64,000 nt of DNA from Patiria pectinifera (taxonomy: Eukaryota; Echinodermata; Asteroidea; Valvatida; Asterinidae). A program made the translations under genes and the position numbers. Below are positions 21,921 through 33,258 of the stretch, piece after piece. Positions within the stretch are counted from its first letter, which is position 1. Every line of letters starts with the position of its first letter. The notes beneath the pieces are model-generated. The model had not been told where the DNA came from, did no database searches, and saw only the letters and a program-made list of their open reading frames with translations. The DNA is taken from positions 14,093,501 through 14,157,500 of the forward strand of contig CM057146.1 in the NCBI GenBank assembly GCA_029964075.1. The letters run 5' to 3'.

Positions 21921-23214
21921 AGATTTTGAGGAAGGCTTGGTCATATCATCCCCATTTTGAAAGGTAGGCCTTCGTTTAAACATTTCATATTTAGTCATAG
22001 CTAAGTGCAGGTTATCACGTTGACAACAACGAATATTAAACTTTTATCCAGCATAACAACGAAAAACTGCAACCCTCATAAAAACTGGATTTTATTTAGC
22101 TTTTTGTCTTGCCCCCAAACAAATCCTCCCTGTCGGTATACTGGCATTATCGAGTCCGATGGGGAACGGGGCCATTCTACGCTGCAAGAACTGAATTATT
22201 GTCGGGCACCAAATAATTTGACTACTGTAAAGTGATTGTTAGAAAACTAAACGTGGTCAGCGGTCTCAATCGATGTTTCATTCGATGTCACATCGGTTGG
22301 ATAGGCCCACCCCGAAAGTTTGACCCTTGGTATATATTCACGCCTAATAGACGAACCAACCAACACTCAGAACAAAGCTAAGGCGAAGCATTTCTTGATG
22401 TGATACAATATTTGTTCATATTTCAACTCAAATTTTTGTCTTTGTTTCCTCAATCAAATTCCTCAACCCTCATTCACAATTGATATAATATACATAGTAC
22501 TCCAACGACTGCGTACCGGTGTTTCTTGATCTGGCGATCTTGGGGTAGCTTCCCGATCCCTGACTAGTAGTGCTTGTGACGGTCCGTAGGTCCGCAAATG
22601 CGGGGCAATTTCTTAAAATTTTAACAAATGGTTTTTAAAATAAAAAGTCAATCTCTGTTTGATGTGCCACTAAAGGGCGCCCATTCCGGTGATATCGCCA
22701 TCATTATTTTCTTAGTGTTTTGCATTTCCCACTAAACACTGAATTTCACAAATTACTTGTCTGTACAAAAATGCTTCCATTTTCGAGTTAATTTCAATTT
22801 CATTGCACTTCCAATAACACCCGAAGTGAAGGTCAAGCAGTTTTGTGCCCGGGAAGAAAATGCTGCTGAAGGCACCGTCTACCACCTCGCGACAAACGAT
22901 AACGACACTCAGATTCAGTTTGTGAGAGAGAGTTCAAAGTATTCTGTCTAAGTCTGCCCTTAAATCGCTTGTAATTTGATATCTGATGACGTCATGATGA
23001 CGTCACCAAATCCATTACATCTTCGAACCCATATGTCCAAGTTCTACCAGGTTTTATTATGACCAAGTCAACCGTTCGGAAGAAATCTTGGTTGTTTTGA
23101 CTGAGGCTCATTTCTGTATTTTTAATTCAACTTACTTTGACTTTTCGGTCATACCACAAACTGTTTAGGAGGAGAAAACCTGCCGAATATAGACTTTTTA
23201 CTGATAAATTTATA

Positions 23215-23870
23215 ATAATGCACGCATGCGCATAAATGGGCCTGGCGACAAAAAGTGAAAGTAGCCCACTGTAATGTACAGGGGTCAAATTGTTGTCATC
23301 TGCTCTCAATTTCTCCAGGATTTGTCATTTTTTTAATTTAGAAAAGGTCCTAAAATCGTCATTGGCATAACTTTCTGGTCTCATTTCTGGTCTCATTGGG
23401 GTTTTTTTTTTGGGGGGGGGGCACGAAAAATAATCTTTAAAAATTGCTTTTGTCCCGAGCGCACTAGGGCGACTATCAGCAGGGTTCCTTTCCGCACCGG
23501 TGCGAAAAATAAACATGCTTGGAAGATTCCCGGTTCAACTTCAAAACACTAGCGATCATCTTTTCAAATGTCAGGTTTTGAAATACCATCGAGAGCCAAA
23601 GGTAGTGATTGACGAGAATGTTGCAACTTTTTGCCGCTGACCGAAATAGTGCAACGTGATTTTCGCGTGGCAGGCGCCCGGGGAAGTACACCCTATCCCT
23701 GGTCAACGTGACCGTCAGTGCACGGTGAAATCGATTCGTGCCGGCGTATCCTATTCGCCTCGTGCGCACGAGACGAAAGCAATTTTTTAAGTTTTTATTT
23801 TGTGCCCCCCAAAACCACTAAAGCCAGAAAATAATGCATATGACGATTTAGGGATTTTTCATGCAACAAG
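23215..23870. repeat. Foldback 2 of unit 3
   Basis: Left arm from GCACGCATGCGCATAAATG (23220) with a T9-G9 run at 23404-23421; right arm about 23645-23870, short version (jumps from CCGGCGTATCC to TATTCGCCTCGTGCGC). Confidence 0.75.
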
Positions 23871-25022
23871 TACAAATTTCCGTGAAATTTGCGTTCATGA
23901 AACCAAAAAACTATTTGGATTTTATATTCCAGCAAAATATAATCAAATTGCTTTCTTTCTTTACATACAAAATGTACAAATTTCCACTGTAGTTTTTCGT
24001 AAATAAAACAAATAATGCAATAAACGTACAATAGCTCAAGCATTAAAATTTACTAAAGTAGCAGTCTGGCTGAGCCCTCTCCTTTGGCTTCTCTATTTCG
24101 ATAACTTCACACCAATTATTTCTCAAAATCATCTAGGCTGGTCTTTGCCCTCTCCTCGGAATCTCATCTCAAAATCTGTTCCATTCCAAACTCGTTTTGC
24201 TTATAAACCCCGACAGAAATATTAAAGCGATGCCACATGGTCCAAGAATTCGGTATATATGCATTGAAATGACGAAGTAAATATTCAACAATTAAATGTA
24301 TACAAAGTATAAACACGCTACGCAATGAACCTTTTCACTATTAAATAATAATTTTTGCCCTAAAAATGGTTTTTAGGCAAAAAGTAAAATTGGTTCATTA
24401 CCAATTGTACAGGGGTACAAACATTTGGGTCATTTTCCCTCAATTTCTCCAGGATTCCTTTATTTATTTCTTTAGGAAAGCCCCTGAAATCGTCATGGGC
24501 ATTACTTTCTGGCCAAAGTGGGTTTTTAAAAATTGGTTCTTTAAATTATTGGCGAAGGAAACATGCAGGGCCCTAAAAAAATTGTTTTGAGGCAAAAAGC
24601 AAAATCCATTACAAAATGTACAGCGATACAAACAAACAGAAAAGCCCCTGAAATCGTCCTGGGCATTACTTTCTGGCCAAAGTGGGTTTTTGGGGGGTAA
24701 AAAAAAATCACAACTTAAAAAAAATGCTTTGTTCCCGAGCGAATATGAGGGTGAAAGTAATCAGCAGGGCTCCTTTCCGCACGTGTGAAAATTAGTAACT
24801 GCACTTCGCGGTACCATCCACCAAACTACGGGACAAATCGCTGCTGAATCGCGTCGGGCTGAACGGCGGGCTGAATCACGGGCTGCGCCGACACAAACGA
24901 TGTCGATGTCACCGTGCACGAACCTTCACGTTGACCGGGCACTGGGCGTACAGGCCCGGCGGGCGCCACACGATAAATCACGCTGCGCTATATCGGTCAG
25001 TGGCAAAAAGTGGCAACATTCT

Positions 25023-25722
25023 CGATCCCGATATTTACAATTATCTCTCTTTCTTATTATATAAATAAATGTAGTGGTCGGCCCTGCTGTCTTAATCAGA
25101 GGGGGGAGACTTGTCCACCAGTTAAGGAGGATGGGAGGCAATCACTAAGCATGGACAATCATCAAACACTTCTCATCGGTTTCTGTCAGTAGGTGATTTG
25201 GTTGATTTATTGATGAGTGATGAAGCTCAGTTGAAATACAATATTTCAATAGAAATTTAAAAAAAACCACGACGTCTTCAAATCTTTGCTTAAATGACTT
25301 CAAAAGCAGCTATGCAGCACCTCGCTCCAGTTGTTGGGCTGTCCAGGTACGGGCCTTCAGGTCTTTAGCTCGCAAAAGAAGGTTTTTGACGTGAATCTGG
25401 CTCACATCATGCAACGGCATGGTCCGAAGAAAAGGAAAAAAGGACGTGCAAATCCTGCACGTAGGCCACTTACTTCCGAAAAAAAACACCCGAAGAAGTC
25501 CGAAGCACAAAAACCAGATTTACTTTAGTAAAAGATCACATTTCTGGAATGATTTAACATTATGAAAAAACTTTAAATGTATTCTGCAAGCTTATACATG
25601 CCCAATAAAGTAGTAGGAATAAAGTTTCCGAACGCACTTAGCAACCACGAGTCAATGACGTCATCAAGCTTATGGCGCGTACGTAAGTTTTTAAAGGGGA
25701 ATTCCCAGATCCCTACATAAAG
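25023..25722. repeat. 690-700 bp segment of unknown origin in the foldback 1 spacer (unit 4)
   Basis: Only units 4, 6 and 7 have this segment (others at about 40131-40823 and 47275-47966). It starts at CGATCCCGATATTTACAAT and ends at CCCAGATCCCTACATAAAG. It contains a GGGGGGAGACTTGTCC patch, an inverted GGACGTGC/GCACGTAGG pair (25442-25467), a CRE (25656-25663) and AATAAA motifs near 25604 and 25618. Short frames exist but are not kept between copies. I do not recognise it. Confidence 0.7.
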
Positions 25723-25841
25723 AAATAAACAAAACAAAGCCCAGTAAATGAAAAAAAAAAAAGAATTTCACAAATATTTTCCAAAGATAATTATCAAATT
25801 GTATCTTTCAATGGTGATTGACGACACTGATGCCACTTTTT

Positions 25842-26095
25842 GGCGCATTGTAAGGGTTTCAGGGGCTTGGTTTTCATATTCCTCGTTCATATCAGAACTC
25901 TCTATACCATTTTGGGAAATGGTTAGGGATAACAAATTATCAGAAACTTTATGGCCAGTTTTGTTTTCATCTCGAGGGGGCACATTAATGCTCGAGGGCC
26001 ACGAGGAGGCACATTTATGTCCGCAAAAGGGGCACTTGGTACATCTGGGTGGGGGATTCCCCCAGCCCCCCCCCCCGGTTTCGCCGCCCCCGCGC
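25842..26095 (-). other. Captured exon-like segment with conserved open frame (unit 4)
   Basis: About 250 bp inserted between the GCCACTTTTTGGCGC and GCGCTGACCG parts of the foldback 1 spacer; other units read straight across. On the minus strand one frame reads CTKCPFCGHKCASSWP, then NVPPRDENKTGHKVSDNLLS, then NEEYENQAPETLTMR. The composition (Cys pairs CxxCxxxC, then a polar tail with YENQ, which fits a Y-x-N SH2-type site) looks like real protein rather than random translation. CCCACCCAG just before it resembles a splice acceptor. No known protein is recognised. The C-run at 26066-26076 shifts the frame relative to the array sequence. Confidence 0.5.
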
Positions 26096-28738
26096 TGACC
26101 GGTATATTTAGCGCAGCGTGATTTTTCGTGTGGCTTCCGCCGGGCCTGTACGTCCAGTGCCCGGTCAATGTGACTGTCCATGCACGGTGACATCGTTTGT
26201 GGCCCGCAGCCCGTAATTCAGCCCGCGGTTCAGCCCGGCGCAATTCATCACCGCGTTCAGCCCGTGATTTGGAGTTGGAACACCGAAATGCACAGTTACT
26301 CATTGTCACTCGTGCGGAAAGGAGCCCTGCTGATATCCCTTCGCCTTCGTGTGAATCGGGACGAAGGCAATAATTTAAGTCTTCATTTTGTGCATCAAGA
26401 CAAATTGTGAAAAAAACCGACCCGAATGTTTGTACCCCTGTACATTTTTGATGGACCTTTTTCGCTTCTTGCCTCAATACCATTTATGCACATGCGCATT
26501 ATTTATATTTATCATTTATAAGTAACAGGTCCATGACATCCCAACTGGAGCCGACCACACATTCTTACACGGTTCAATAACTTTGACAAAAAAATGTTTG
26601 GGCGTGGCAGCCCCAAGAAAATATAATTTTGTATTTCATCTACTACATGCGTGTTCAGCAGAAACCAAAAAAATCCCTGCCACGTAAACTAAATTCGTGT
26701 TTGTCATTTTAAACAGAAATTACGTTGAAAAAAAATATATCACCTTGTGACACGCGACCAGCGGTTTCATTGGATGATTCAATAAAACCAACAATTGTGT
26801 TGTGAGTCAGTCAGGAGCACAATAACGTTTTCCAATAACAAATTGATACCAAGGGGTAAATAAGCATTATTACTTAAGGTAGATGTACGGGGTTTATCAT
26901 CCCCACCCCAAACTAGAAGGAGTTAGTACTTGAAAGTTATAAACTTAGGCATTTTCAGTAAGGTTGGATCACGGCAATTGCGTCCACGCCGTCATATATG
27001 ACTAAGAATCATTCATTTCAAAACAAAGACTAAAATTCGTTAATCACGTTGTTCCGATTCATTGGTAAAATGAGTTGTCAAGTGTCGTCGTGTTGACGTC
27101 ATCATCTGTTAGGCGACACCACCCTAAAGGTCAATTTCTCAAAGTCGTGTATCTACAGAACCACAAGCCGCATTGGCTTACAACTTTGTTGGTGAATACT
27201 CGGGCACGAGTTCAAAATGAACAGTGGAGAGACGTCATGATGACGTCTCCAAGTGATTTTAAACGGATTTCCAATCTTTTTATAATTGTTATGAGTTGAA
27301 ACAAATAAAGAAAAATACTTTTGAGGCCCGAATCAGACAAAGGAAACATATTTTGTGACCGAAAAGAAGATCCTACTGAAAATAGCAAAAAAAGAATCGT
27401 AATTGCCAACCAGGGATTCGAACTCCGGACCGTTTGTATGCCAAGCAAGAGTCTTAACCACAAGCCAACGCAGCTTGCACGGCCGCGCGCACTGAAAAAA
27501 ATGACGTCCGTAAAATAAATATTTACATCTTATCATTAATAAAACCGCCAAAACATTCTTTACCCCAGATACCTGTGCGATATACATTAACTTTCAAAAA
27601 TTCCTGTGTTAATTACAAATATGCCCACTTAAAAAAAAATATCAGGCCAAATACTCCCGACTCTTTAGGTACGTGCGTGTTTCGTGCACACATCAAAGTA
27701 AAGTTATTTTAAAAGCCTGTCATTATGTTCATTTCTTAGACGTTTATTGGTCACTTTCGGGAATGAAATATCCATCCAGAAATGATCACCTCTACAAGTA
27801 GTCCAATATCCCATCGCCGTTAAAAAAACACCTGTATTCCTACGCCCCAAGAAGCTCAGTTTAAGGGTCCGATTCTTTCACAACGGTAGGCCTACGACAT
27901 CACACAACGCACGGCAGCCAACCTTACGTTTCTTAAACCCTCCAATTGTTGGCCTTCGAAATGCTCAAATAACAGAAAATTTCATTTTTGTGAGTAAAAA
28001 TAAAACCAACAAATCATCCGGAGCCACGAATCACACGAAGACAAAAGATTGTTGTGACCGGAACGAAGATCCGGCGACAGAAAACAATAATAGATAAAAG
28101 GAACACATAATCGTAACTGCAAACTCGACATTCGAACTTGTGACCTTTTGCATCACCTTCCTTTTCAATGCACCTTGAATTGAAGTATATAGACTCCAAT
28201 AACGATATTTTAAGGCATGGTCATAAATTTTGGCTTTTGATTGATATTTTGAGTTATTACACAGACAATTTATATGCAGGTGTAAAATCTTGGCAGTTGC
28301 GTCCCGGATGAAAAAAATACAAAAACATTTGAGTAGCCATATCATCTCATCCCTCCTTAGGGATCGCTGCCCACGTAGATAAAACAAATTGAATGGCAGT
28401 AAATTGATTGAGGCTTTTTCATCAATTTTTTCAAACAAAATTTAATGATAATAAATGCAGGTGAATTGGGTAACAACGATTTTGCAGATCACGCCATAGA
28501 TAATGTTACACATCGCACACTGTCCAAGAGTGATGATTGAGAACGCACCTGCAGTGCTGCAGCAGTCCACGCCGTATTCAGGCCTTATTTAGACAATTAT
28601 TTTTTAAAACTCGTTCACCTTTGTACGAAAGCCCGTTCGTGCCAGGTTTTGAAAGTAAAACAAAAATATTGCGCAACAACGCAATAGTTTTTGTTTTCAA
28701 AATATCGTGGTAGTTTTTCGAAATCACGCTCAAGTATT

Positions 28739-29577
28739 CAAATCAAATCACATTTATTTCCTCTTCATGACAGAAATGAAAAAGTAATATAAGTACTTAA
28801 ACATATAAAGGCCACTAGAGGTGGCAAAACCTTAAAAGCATAGCTTGTATCAGGCATGCCATTACACAAAACAGACGAATAATAACAGGAAAAAAAGAGA
28901 AAAAAAAAACAATTAAAAACAAAGACCAATTACACACATGTATAATTCTAAGCAGTTAGCAAAGTTGTGAAAAAGTTATAAAAATAATATTAATAATTAA
29001 TAATGGGCTACGAGTAGGATCGTCGTGGATACAGAGTCCAATTATGGCAGAGGCATATAACATATAAAATATATTACATTACATAAGATACAATTTAAGT
29101 TTGCGTTTGAAAATATTATGACCTTAAACATCTGAGAGACAATGGTACATTGTTCCATATTTTAGGTCCGGTGTATTTAATGTTGTATTGGAAGGCAGAT
29201 GTTCTATGTTGCGGTATGTGGAAATGTAAGTTAGTAGACACACGAGTATTATAGTTATGCAAATTGCAGTTTAGTACAAACATGTTTGAATAGGAAATGG
29301 GCAGTAAATTGTTTTTAAACTTGTACATAAATAGAGCTTGTTGGTATTTATTTAGGTTTGTTATGCTTAAATATTTTAGTTCACGCAAGAGAGGTTGACT
29401 ATGGGCCCTATATGGTGAATTTGTAATAATTCGAACAACTCTTTTCTGCAATTTTATTAGTTTATCCAAATTCGTACGGAATGTATTCCCCCAAACAATG
29501 TTACAGTAAGAAAAATAAGGAAGTATTAATGAACTATAGAGAGTATTTAATACCTCAGAGGGAACAGTATGATTGTT
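28739..29577 (-). mobile_element. 5'-truncated LINE fragment (CR1-like) in unit 4
   Basis: Unit 7 has the empty site CTCAAGTATTGCGTAATAAT (50992-51011), so the insert is exactly bounded, with target duplication GTATT (28734-28738 and 29578-29582). The element is on the minus strand: its 5' truncation is at 29577 and its 3' end at 28739, where it finishes in two GATTT/ATTTG repeats as in many CR1/L2-type LINEs. The 3' UTR is about 375 bp. Confidence 0.88.
29116..29577 (-). pseudogene. C-terminal end of a LINE reverse transcriptase
   Basis: About 150 codons ending in a TAA/TAG-type stop at 29116-29118. Typical region after the RT palm: LYSSLILPYFSYCNIVWG, then LIKLQKRVVRIITNSPYRAH, LRELKYLSITNLNKYQ and KYTGPKIWNNVPLSLR. 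The frame is intact over the surviving part. The open frame continues upstream of 29577 into array DNA, but those residues (MVSQLMYCVILQ...) are not part of the element. No catalytic motif is retained. Confidence 0.85.
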
Positions 29578-29768
29578 GTATTGCGTAATAATATAGTGTT
29601 GCAAAATAACGCAATACATTAATTGCGAAACCACTAAATATTGCGAAACAACTCAGTATTGCGAATTAACGCAATGGTATTTCGAAATATTAAACGTTAT
29701 TTGAGTATTGCGAAAATAACGCAATAATGCCTGAGTATTGCGAAAATAATGCAATAATGCCCGAGTAT

Positions 29769-29950
29769 GACTAGAGCAGGCTAGTCGAAACGTTGAGACC
29801 AAATACCAGTTCTTTTAGAACTAAAGCGGGACTGTTCTTATCAGAACTAAAAACTACTCAGCAAAAGTTGATAATAAGCAGGAAAAGATCTTATCAGAAC
29901 TAAATATCTACCGAGCGACGGTAGTTATTGGTGTTACCGCAAACCGAAAC
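29769..29950 (+). mobile_element. Possible Penelope-like retroelement remnant (unit 4)
   Basis: GACTAGAGCAGGCTAGTC (a 6 bp stem) is followed directly by GAAACGTTGAGACC, then paired ATTCT/AGAAC motifs and CTACCGAGCGACGGTAG (another hairpin, 29909-29925). A stem followed by GAAACGTTG is the signature of hammerhead-derived sequence in Penelope-like element ends. Here the upstream CTGATGA has been replaced by CCGAGTAT, so it cannot be active. Family assignment is from memory of the motif, not alignment. Confidence 0.4.
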
Positions 29951-30544
29951 GATACTGATACTCCACAATGCAAAACCTAAAATCTTAATGCAATAGTATT
30001 GATAAATAGCAATTTAACGCAATAGAATTGCAAAATAACGCAATGGTATTGCGAAATATTGAACGCATTCCATTTGAAGATAGAAAAACTAAATATTTGG
30101 ATTTAAAATTCCAGCAAAGTGTATATGAAATTGCTTTCTTTCTGTACATAACAAAATGTACAAACTTTCCACAGTAACTTTTCGTTAATAAACAAATAAT
30201 GCAATAATCTTACAATAGCTCAAGCATTAAAATTCAATAATGCCGTAATCTTGCAAAGCCCTCTCCTTTGGCTTCTCCATATCGATAACTTCACACCAAT
30301 TATTTCTCAAAATCATCGAGGCTGGTCTCTGCCCTCTCCTCGGAATCTCATCTCAGAATCTGCTCCATTCCAAACTCGTCTTGCTTATAAACCCCGGGAG
30401 AAATATTAAAGCGATGCCACATGGTTCAAGAATTCGGTATGCATTTAAAAACAAACAAAGTATTCGACAATCAAAATGATGCAAACTATATACACGCTAC
30501 TCAATAAACCTTTTCACTGTGAAATAATAATTTATGCCTTAAAA

Positions 30545-31478
30545 ATGGTTTTGAGGCAAGAAGCGAAATCGATCCATTACAAATGTACAGCGGTACAAAC
30601 AAACAGAAAAGCCCCTGAAATCGTCATGGGCATTACTTTCTGGCCAAAGTGGACTTTTCGGGGGTCAAAAAAATCACAACTTAAAAAAAATGCTTTCTTC
30701 CCGAGCGACTATGAGGGCGAAGGGAATCAGCAGGGCTCCTTTCAGCACGAGTGAAAATCAGTAACTGTGCACTTCGCGGTACCATCCGTCAAAATAACGG
30801 GACGAATCGCGCTGCTGAATCGCGCCGGGCTGAACCACCGGCTGAATCACGGGCTGCGCAGACACAAACGATGTCGATGTCACCGTGAACGAAACGTCAC
30901 GTTGACCGGGCACTGGGCGTACAGGCCAGCTGGGCGCAACGCCAAAAACCACGCTGCGCTATATCGGTCATTATTATGAAAAATAAAGCAATAAAGAAAA
31001 TAAAGCCCATACAATTAAAAAATAATTTCAAAAATATTTTCCAAAGTTAATTGTCAAATTGCATCTTTGTTGACGACACTGTTGCAACTTTATCCGCTGA
31101 CCAATATATATAGCGCAGCGTGTTTTTTTCGTGTGGCTCACGCCGGGCCTGTACGCCCAGTGCCCGGTTAATGTGACTGTCCATGCACGGTGACATCGTT
31201 TGTGGCCCGCAGCCCGTAATTCAGCCCGCGGTTCAGCCCGGCGCGATTCATCACCGCGTTCAGTCCGAAATTTGGAGATGGAACACCGAAGTGCACAGTT
31301 ACTCATTGCCACTCGTGCGGAAAGGAGCCCTGCTGATTGCCTTCGCCCTCGTGTGCTCGGGACGAAGGCAATTATTTAAGTCTTCATTTTGTGCATCAAG
31401 AAAGAAGCGAGAAGTCCTTGGAGAAATTGGCGATAAAAACACACCCGAATGTTTGTACCCCTGTACATTTTTGATGGA
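30545..31478. repeat. Foldback 1 of unit 5 (left arm and interrupted right arm)
   Basis: Left arm 30545-30975; right arm 31080-31478, where it is cut by the palindrome inside GTACATTTTTGATGGA. The remaining outer part of the arm follows at 34404-34452, after the duplicated stretch. Confidence 0.75.
31235..31478 (+). repeat. 244 bp host duplication, left copy
   Basis: From AGCCCGGCGCGATTCATC to ACATTTTTGATGGA. Matches 34160-34403 with one visible difference (TTGCCAC here, TTGTCAC there). It is ordinary foldback 1 right-arm sequence. Confidence 0.92.
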
Positions 31479-31717
31479 TGAGAGAAATGATGGCTCTATC
31501 CCATTCAGAGACGCCTCTCTTATAGATTGGCTTGAGAATAAAAAAATGTGCGTAAGAACAACACATTGAATTATTCGATGGTGTGATATTGTGTGGTTTA
31601 TTTCTTCAATTAAGACACATGAAGGGGTCTTAAAAATTGGGTAGAAATAGGAGGGAGAAATCAATTGAAGTTTTGACCGTAGCCAAGTTTACCCAGGCAG
31701 TGGGGTGGGTTAGGTTT

Positions 31718-31797
31718 TACCTGAGGGCATTAGCGGGAATGCATTTTCGTCCCTTCGGGGACTCATCAGCCGCTAGATTCAAAAGAATCCGTAGGTA
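31718..31797 (-). ncRNA. Hammerhead ribozyme motif (left arm, minus strand)
   Basis: Mirror copy of the motif at 33839-33918; the 45 nt core is 31731-31775. Read on the minus strand it has the same TAGCGG, CTGATGA, GTCCC-CGAA-GGGAC, GAAA and CCGCTA segments. It would act only in transcripts running leftward out of the palindrome. Confidence 0.85.
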
Positions 31798-32652
31798 TGG
31801 GTCAGTGAGTTAAAAGGAACTCACTTGGAGAAAGATATTCCGTCAAAATTTATCTGATATGTGACACTTGCAAGTTCATTTGGATGAGATTGGTTCATCC
31901 AAGAGTGAAATCAGGATGTCAAAGGTATTGTCGTTCTCAGATAAGTGGAAGACGGGTTGGTATAGCCGAGTTGGGAACAAAGTTGGATCTTTTACTTCAA
32001 GCTATTTTCTCGGTAGGGGAGAGTGATAGCTTTGAGAGGTTGGTTATAAATTGTTCATTTGGTGGGCTACTTCTTTCTGTTGGTTAGCTTGGGACAGCCG
32101 ATGGGGATTTGAACATGAATGGGCAAATCTTTTGGCTTTAAATCTTAGTATTCCCTTTGTGGAAGGAACTAATGTTTTCCTAGTCATGGTTATTATGATA
32201 ATAATAATGATAATTATTATTTATAATAAAATGGTAAACACAATGAACAAATCTCTTTTTGGTAGAGGTGAAGGCTCTGAAAAGAGCCGTTTGTGTTTGA
32301 TGGAGACCGGAGGTGGTTTAGCGGTGCCGCTTGGCTGGTTGCTTGGTCGACTGCTCACGTAGGAAATGGTTGAGCAGTTAACGAGCAGTGGCGATGTTTC
32401 CCTTGGTGAGGAGTTGGCTCTTGATTTGGTCGAGAGCTTCGAGGTGCTGTTCTTGGAAGAAGCGTTGATTTTCCTCTTTCCAGTCCTGAACACTGAACCC
32501 AGAGCTTCCACTGAGATACGCACCACTGAACACCGACCAGCCATTCATTCATACACCAGCAAAGGGACACTATCTTTTGTGGTCTAGCCCACGTCCGCTT
32601 CACAGGCAAGTATACTAAGCTAAGGGCGCTCTCTTGGTCATCCGACAACATC

Positions 32653-33258
32653 ATGTCAACCCAAGATTCAAACCCATCCAGTTCCCCGTTCTCATGTGCG
32701 CAGGTAATACCCGAAACTGACTTCTCTGATTCAGACGTGTCTGAAAACAGTGAATCTCTCTTTCATACTCTGGCCCAGGAAGCGCAAACTTCCATCAGTC
32801 AGATCTCATTAAGAGACCCAAAAAGTAAGGACAAACCGGTACCCAGAACAAAAGACCAACAGCAAACAAATAGGAATCATCGTCTAGAAAATAAGGACTA
32901 CAGATTTGTCCGAAAACTAGCGGTGCCCCTCCAACAACTTGTTTCGCATCCAGTCGCCCTGAACAAGCAGATCACCCTACTGGAGAAAGCTGTCAAAACC
33001 AAGAACCCACCGAAATACCTCTACACCTAAGTCTCACTACCCACTCCACCCGAAGGTCATCATCTCCAAACAAACTTGAAGACCGTGTGGAAACAAGTGG
33101 CCACAACCGCTGCCCTTGGGTTCACCATATTGAACCCACAGCAGTTACAGGACTGGAAAGAGGAAAATCAACGCTTCTTCCAAGAACAGCACCTCGAAGC
33201 TCTCGACCAAATCAAGAGCCAACTCCTCACCAAGGGAAACATCGCCACTGCTCGTTAA
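32653..33258 (+). pseudogene. Degraded ORF of about 200 codons in the palindrome centre, family unknown
   Basis: Starts at an ATG after GACAACATC and runs 125 codons to an in-frame TAA (33028-33030), then continues in the same frame for another 75 codons to TAA at 33256-33258. The N-terminus is acidic and Ser-rich (SSPFSCAQ, DFSDSDVSENSES); the middle is basic (DPKSKDKPVPRTKDQ); then LAVPLQQLVSHPVALNKQ, LLEKAVKTKNPPKYLYT, and after the stop VSLPTPPEGHHLQTNLKTVW and WKEENQRFFQEQHLEALDQ. It looks like the start of a retroelement ORF1/Gag-like protein, but I recognise no domain. The last 37 codons lie in the right arm. An overlapping frame continues with RPSNQPSGTAKPPPVSIKHK to about 33415, suggesting a frameshift near 33255. 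Confidence 0.55.

Larger units (their letters stand above)
15004..23816. repeat. Array unit 3, carrying a nested LINE/foldback insertion
   Basis: The unit is 8.8 kb, of which 2.96 kb (16944-19901) is inserted DNA. The host unit resumes at 19902 with TAGTACTTGAAAGTTATGAAC. Foldback 1 15545-16516; tRNA-like A near 20380-20462; tRNA-like B 21108-21172; minisatellite 21640-21920; TATA box 22331; CRE b 22987-23005; foldback 2 23215-23870. Confidence 0.88.
24365..26500. repeat. Enlarged foldback 1 of unit 4
   Basis: The left arm (24365-25022) contains an internal partial duplication (the TTACTTTCTGGCCAAAGTGG stretch occurs at 24504 and 24667). Spacer 25023-26095, then right arm 26095-26500. The outer TGCGCATGCGCA is mutated to TGCACATGCGCA (26487-26498). 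Confidence 0.72.
23817..30082. repeat. Array unit 4 (type II, enlarged foldback 1)
   Basis: AT-rich block 23817-24360; enlarged foldback 1 24365-26500; block to 27074; CRE a 27231-27247; tRNA-like A about 27403-27483; tRNA-like B 28112-28175. At about 28540 the standard sequence stops (GAACGCACCTGCAGTGCTGC in place of GAACGCACGAAGCGTTC) and 1.5 kb of different DNA follows (28540-30082), including a LINE fragment and a Penelope-like remnant. Minisatellite, TATA block, CRE b and foldback 2 are missing. Closest relative: unit 7. Confidence 0.85.
28540..30082. repeat. Type II replacement block of unit 4 with ATTGCG/CGCAAT hairpin repeats
   Basis: Repeated short near-palindromes such as ATTGCGAATTAACGCAAT and ATTGCGAAAATAACGCAAT occur around 28670-28690, 29580-29760 and 29995-30060. 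The block also holds a LINE fragment (28739-29577) and a Penelope-like remnant (about 29769-29950). It rejoins the standard unit at ACTAAATATTTGGATTT (about 30083). Confidence 0.8.

Noticed and set aside
24926..25141. 71-codon minus-strand frame found in units 4, 6 and 7
   Set aside because: Conservation is no greater than that of the surrounding DNA; the frame spans arm and spacer, and the composition is unremarkable.
25331..25528. Lys/Arg-rich frame (PKKRKKGRANPARRPL) in the 690 bp segment
   Set aside because: It looked like a nuclear protein tail, but small indels in the other two copies shift it.
29578..29634. Upstream extension of the LINE fragment frame
   Set aside because: Beyond 29577 the sequence is array DNA, as the empty site in unit 7 shows.
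32051..32362. 103-codon frames on opposite strands of the palindrome (32051-32362 and 33274-33585)
   Set aside because: They are the same sequence seen in both arms; it runs through an ATT microsatellite and is antisense to the more plausible ORF.
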